In this document: positions 62,085-64,000 of the stretch, piece after piece
Layout: the number at the start of each line of letters is the position of its first letter
How positions within the stretch are numbered: the first letter of the stretch is position 1
Assembly: GCA_029962745.1 (NCBI GenBank)
Contig: CM057154.1
Span: 19,410,857-19,474,856, forward strand
Source: Echinometra lucunter
Taxonomy: Eukaryota; Echinodermata; Echinoidea; Camarodonta; Echinometridae
Reading direction: 5' to 3'
Length of the DNA: 64,000 bases
Made by a program: the position numbers and the translations under genes
The notes under the pieces: generated by a model
Seen by the model: the letters and a program-made list of their open reading frames with translations, nothing else
Databases searched by the model: none
What the model was told of the DNA's origin: nothing

Positions 62085-63560
62085 ACCACCACCATCATCA
62101 TCATCATCATCATCATCTTTCCCATCCTTTTCCAGATCCTCTTCCTCCACCTCCTCATCATCCTCTTCTCCATCAACTTCAAAATATTTCATCTACATAT
62201 CCAAATTCAATATAATTATCATCATCTTTTTTGCTTCTTCTTCTTCTTCTTCCTTCTCCTCCTCCTCCTTATCTTTAACATTATCTCCATCAATTTCAAA
62301 ACTTTCAATTGCATGTCTAAATTCAATATAATTATCATCATCATCATCATCATTACCATCATCATTGTTCCCTGTTTACTATTTCAATGTTTGAAAAAAA
62401 ATAAATAATATATCAAAATTCATCACCCATACCATTACCACTACAAGTATCAACATCTTTATCAGTATCATCCTCACTATTACCATCATCCTCATCCTCA
62501 CCATAATCATCATCATCCTCATCCTCACCATAATCATCATCATCCTCATCCTCACCATAATCATCATCATCCTCATCCTCACCATAATCATCATCCCCAT
62601 CTCCATCATCCTCACCATAATCATCATCATCACCATCATCATCATCCCCATCACCATCATCATCACCATTACCATCATCATTCCCATCATCATCATCATC
62701 ATCATCATCATCACTATCATCATCATCATTATCAGCATCATCATCATCCCCATCTTCATCATCATCATCCCTATTATCACTGGTTTCATGATTTCTATCA
62801 TCATCACCCTCACTAAATCAGTCCCTCCACAATCATGCAAACCTCCTTCACTGCCTTCATCTCAAAATCTCCATCCTCCTGTACTTCACCACCATGTCAA
62901 CCATCACCATCACTGCTACATGTATCACTATAGTATCATCATCATCACCATTACCATCATCATTCCCATCATCATCATCATCATCATCATCACCATCATC
63001 ATCATCAGCATCATCATCATCCCCATCTTCATCATCATCCCTATTATCACTGGTTTCATGATTTCTATCATCATCATCCTCACTAAATCAGTCCCTCCAC
63101 AATTATGCAAACCTCCTTCACCGCCTTCATCTCAAAATCTCCATCCTCCTGTACTTCACCACCATGTCAACCATCACCAACACTGCTACATGTATCACTA
63201 TAGCATCATCATCATCATCATCATCATCATCAACATCATCATCATCATCTTGATTATCACCACTGGTATCATAATCATCACCTTTCTTCTAGATAAGACT
63301 TCACAATCACACAGACCTCCCCCATCCTCTCCATCTCAAAATCTCCATCTTCTCCTAACTCATCACTGACATCATCCACCTCTCTCACAATCATGGATCA
63401 TTATCACCATCATCGGTACCACTTTCATTACAATCATTATCATTATTGGTATCAATCTTCTTCCCCAACTCTAACTTCACATAAACCTTCTTCACGACCT
63501 CCATCTCACAATGCCATCTTCCTGTCCAACTTCATCATCACCACCATCCATCACCATCAT
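62085..63560. repeat. ATC-rich satellite with higher-order units
   Basis: A (TCA/ATC)n background carries three levels of longer repeat. The first is a 27-base unit, CTCACCATAATCATCATCAT plus 7 bases, four times at 62497, 62524, 62551 and 62578. The second is a unit of 120 bases, twice (CCATCAACTTCAAAATATTT at 62169, its variant at 62289). The third is a 270-base unit starting TGGTTTCATGATTTCTATCA at 62781 and again at 63051, with two decayed further copies at about 63260 and 63440. Confidence 0.88.
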
Positions 63561-63764
63561 CACCTTATTTCCTCTTCATCTTCCTCCGATTTATTTCCAT
63601 TTATATCTCTCCTGCTCCATCCTTTGAAATGATCTAGATAAACAAATGCACCATAAACTCCATTATCTCTCTCTCTTTGTCACAATACTACTGCTACGCT
63701 ATTTAATATGTGACGATACCTCCGCAAGGCATTAAATGACATCTGAATTCGGTTTTTTTTTTTC

Positions 63765-63795
63765 TTCTTCTTCTTCTTCTTTTCTTCTTCTTATT
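63765..63795. repeat. (CTT)n microsatellite
   Basis: Short TTC/CTT run beside a T-rich tract. Confidence 0.8.
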
Positions 63796-64000
63796 TTTAT
63801 AACTTTTACATGTAAGCTCACTGGAGCTTTTTATTTACTACAGGAAAAAATAATAGAGATTTGTTATTGCTGGTTGATTTCATAAACCTATTGGTTACCT
63901 ATTGGTTATAAAGCTCACTTTGTAGATTTTCAGAGCCCTTTCTAGCTTTTCAGAGCTAAATGGCTCACTGTAAAGTACATTTCTGTATTGCTTTGTCTAA

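Noticed and set aside
62497..62604. CRISPR-like array of 27-base repeats
   Set aside because: The units are contiguous with no spacers and lie in an ATC satellite of an animal genome.
62016..63632. Ile/His/Met-rich open frames
   Set aside because: They are translations of the ATC satellite, not genes.

Overview
The window is animal nuclear DNA: AT-rich, with intron-split genes that have consensus GT/AG junctions, long introns, microsatellites, tRNA-derived SINEs, a LINE relic and very many small inverted-repeat transposons. Four protein genes can be read exon by exon. Their protein similarity, together with the repeat landscape, suggests a marine invertebrate deuterostome (an echinoderm such as a sea urchin or sea star is my best guess). 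The species cannot be fixed from the sequence alone.

Layout. (1) 87-5519, minus strand: the 5' half of an APPBP2 homologue (CUL2 ubiquitin-ligase substrate receptor), three exons covering residues 1-126; the rest lies left of the window. (2) 5.5-11.9 kb: intergenic, no gene seen, several inverted-repeat elements. (3) 11936-15839, minus strand: a complete two-coding-exon homologue of CNP (2',3'-cyclic-nucleotide 3'-phosphodiesterase), 411 residues, with P-loop and both HxT/S motifs but no C-terminal CaaX box. (4) 16-21 kb: a divergent, partly GC-rich interval between CNP and the next gene, probably holding both promoters. (5) 21000-35872, plus strand: a complete RABGEF1/Rabex-5 homologue in seven exons (568 residues, or 542 if the 78-nt exon 4 is skipped). 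(6) 35.9-48.7 kb: 3' regions of two convergent genes, no other gene recognised. (7) 48725-58277, minus strand: the last four coding exons of an UNC119 homologue; the first coding exon was not found and is probably beyond 64000. (8) 58.3-64 kb: UNC119 intron with CT-rich and ATC-rich satellite DNA.

The four genes are ordinary conserved cell-biology genes (protein degradation, RNA-end or cyclic-phosphate chemistry, Rab5 activation, lipidated-protein trafficking) and do not form an operon-like system. The unusual content is in the non-coding DNA. There are seven copies of a TTAA-flanked ~405-bp MITE in two related subfamilies with a shared three-box core. Other TTAA-flanked foldbacks and two foldbacks with perfect 8-bp target duplications also occur, as do elements nested inside one another. 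Three degenerate tandem arrays of ~95-117-bp units are present; two sit directly after stop codons, and one of these appears to extend from the coding end of RABGEF1. A probable alternative terminal exon in RABGEF1 and long microsatellites placed immediately behind 5' splice sites complete the list.
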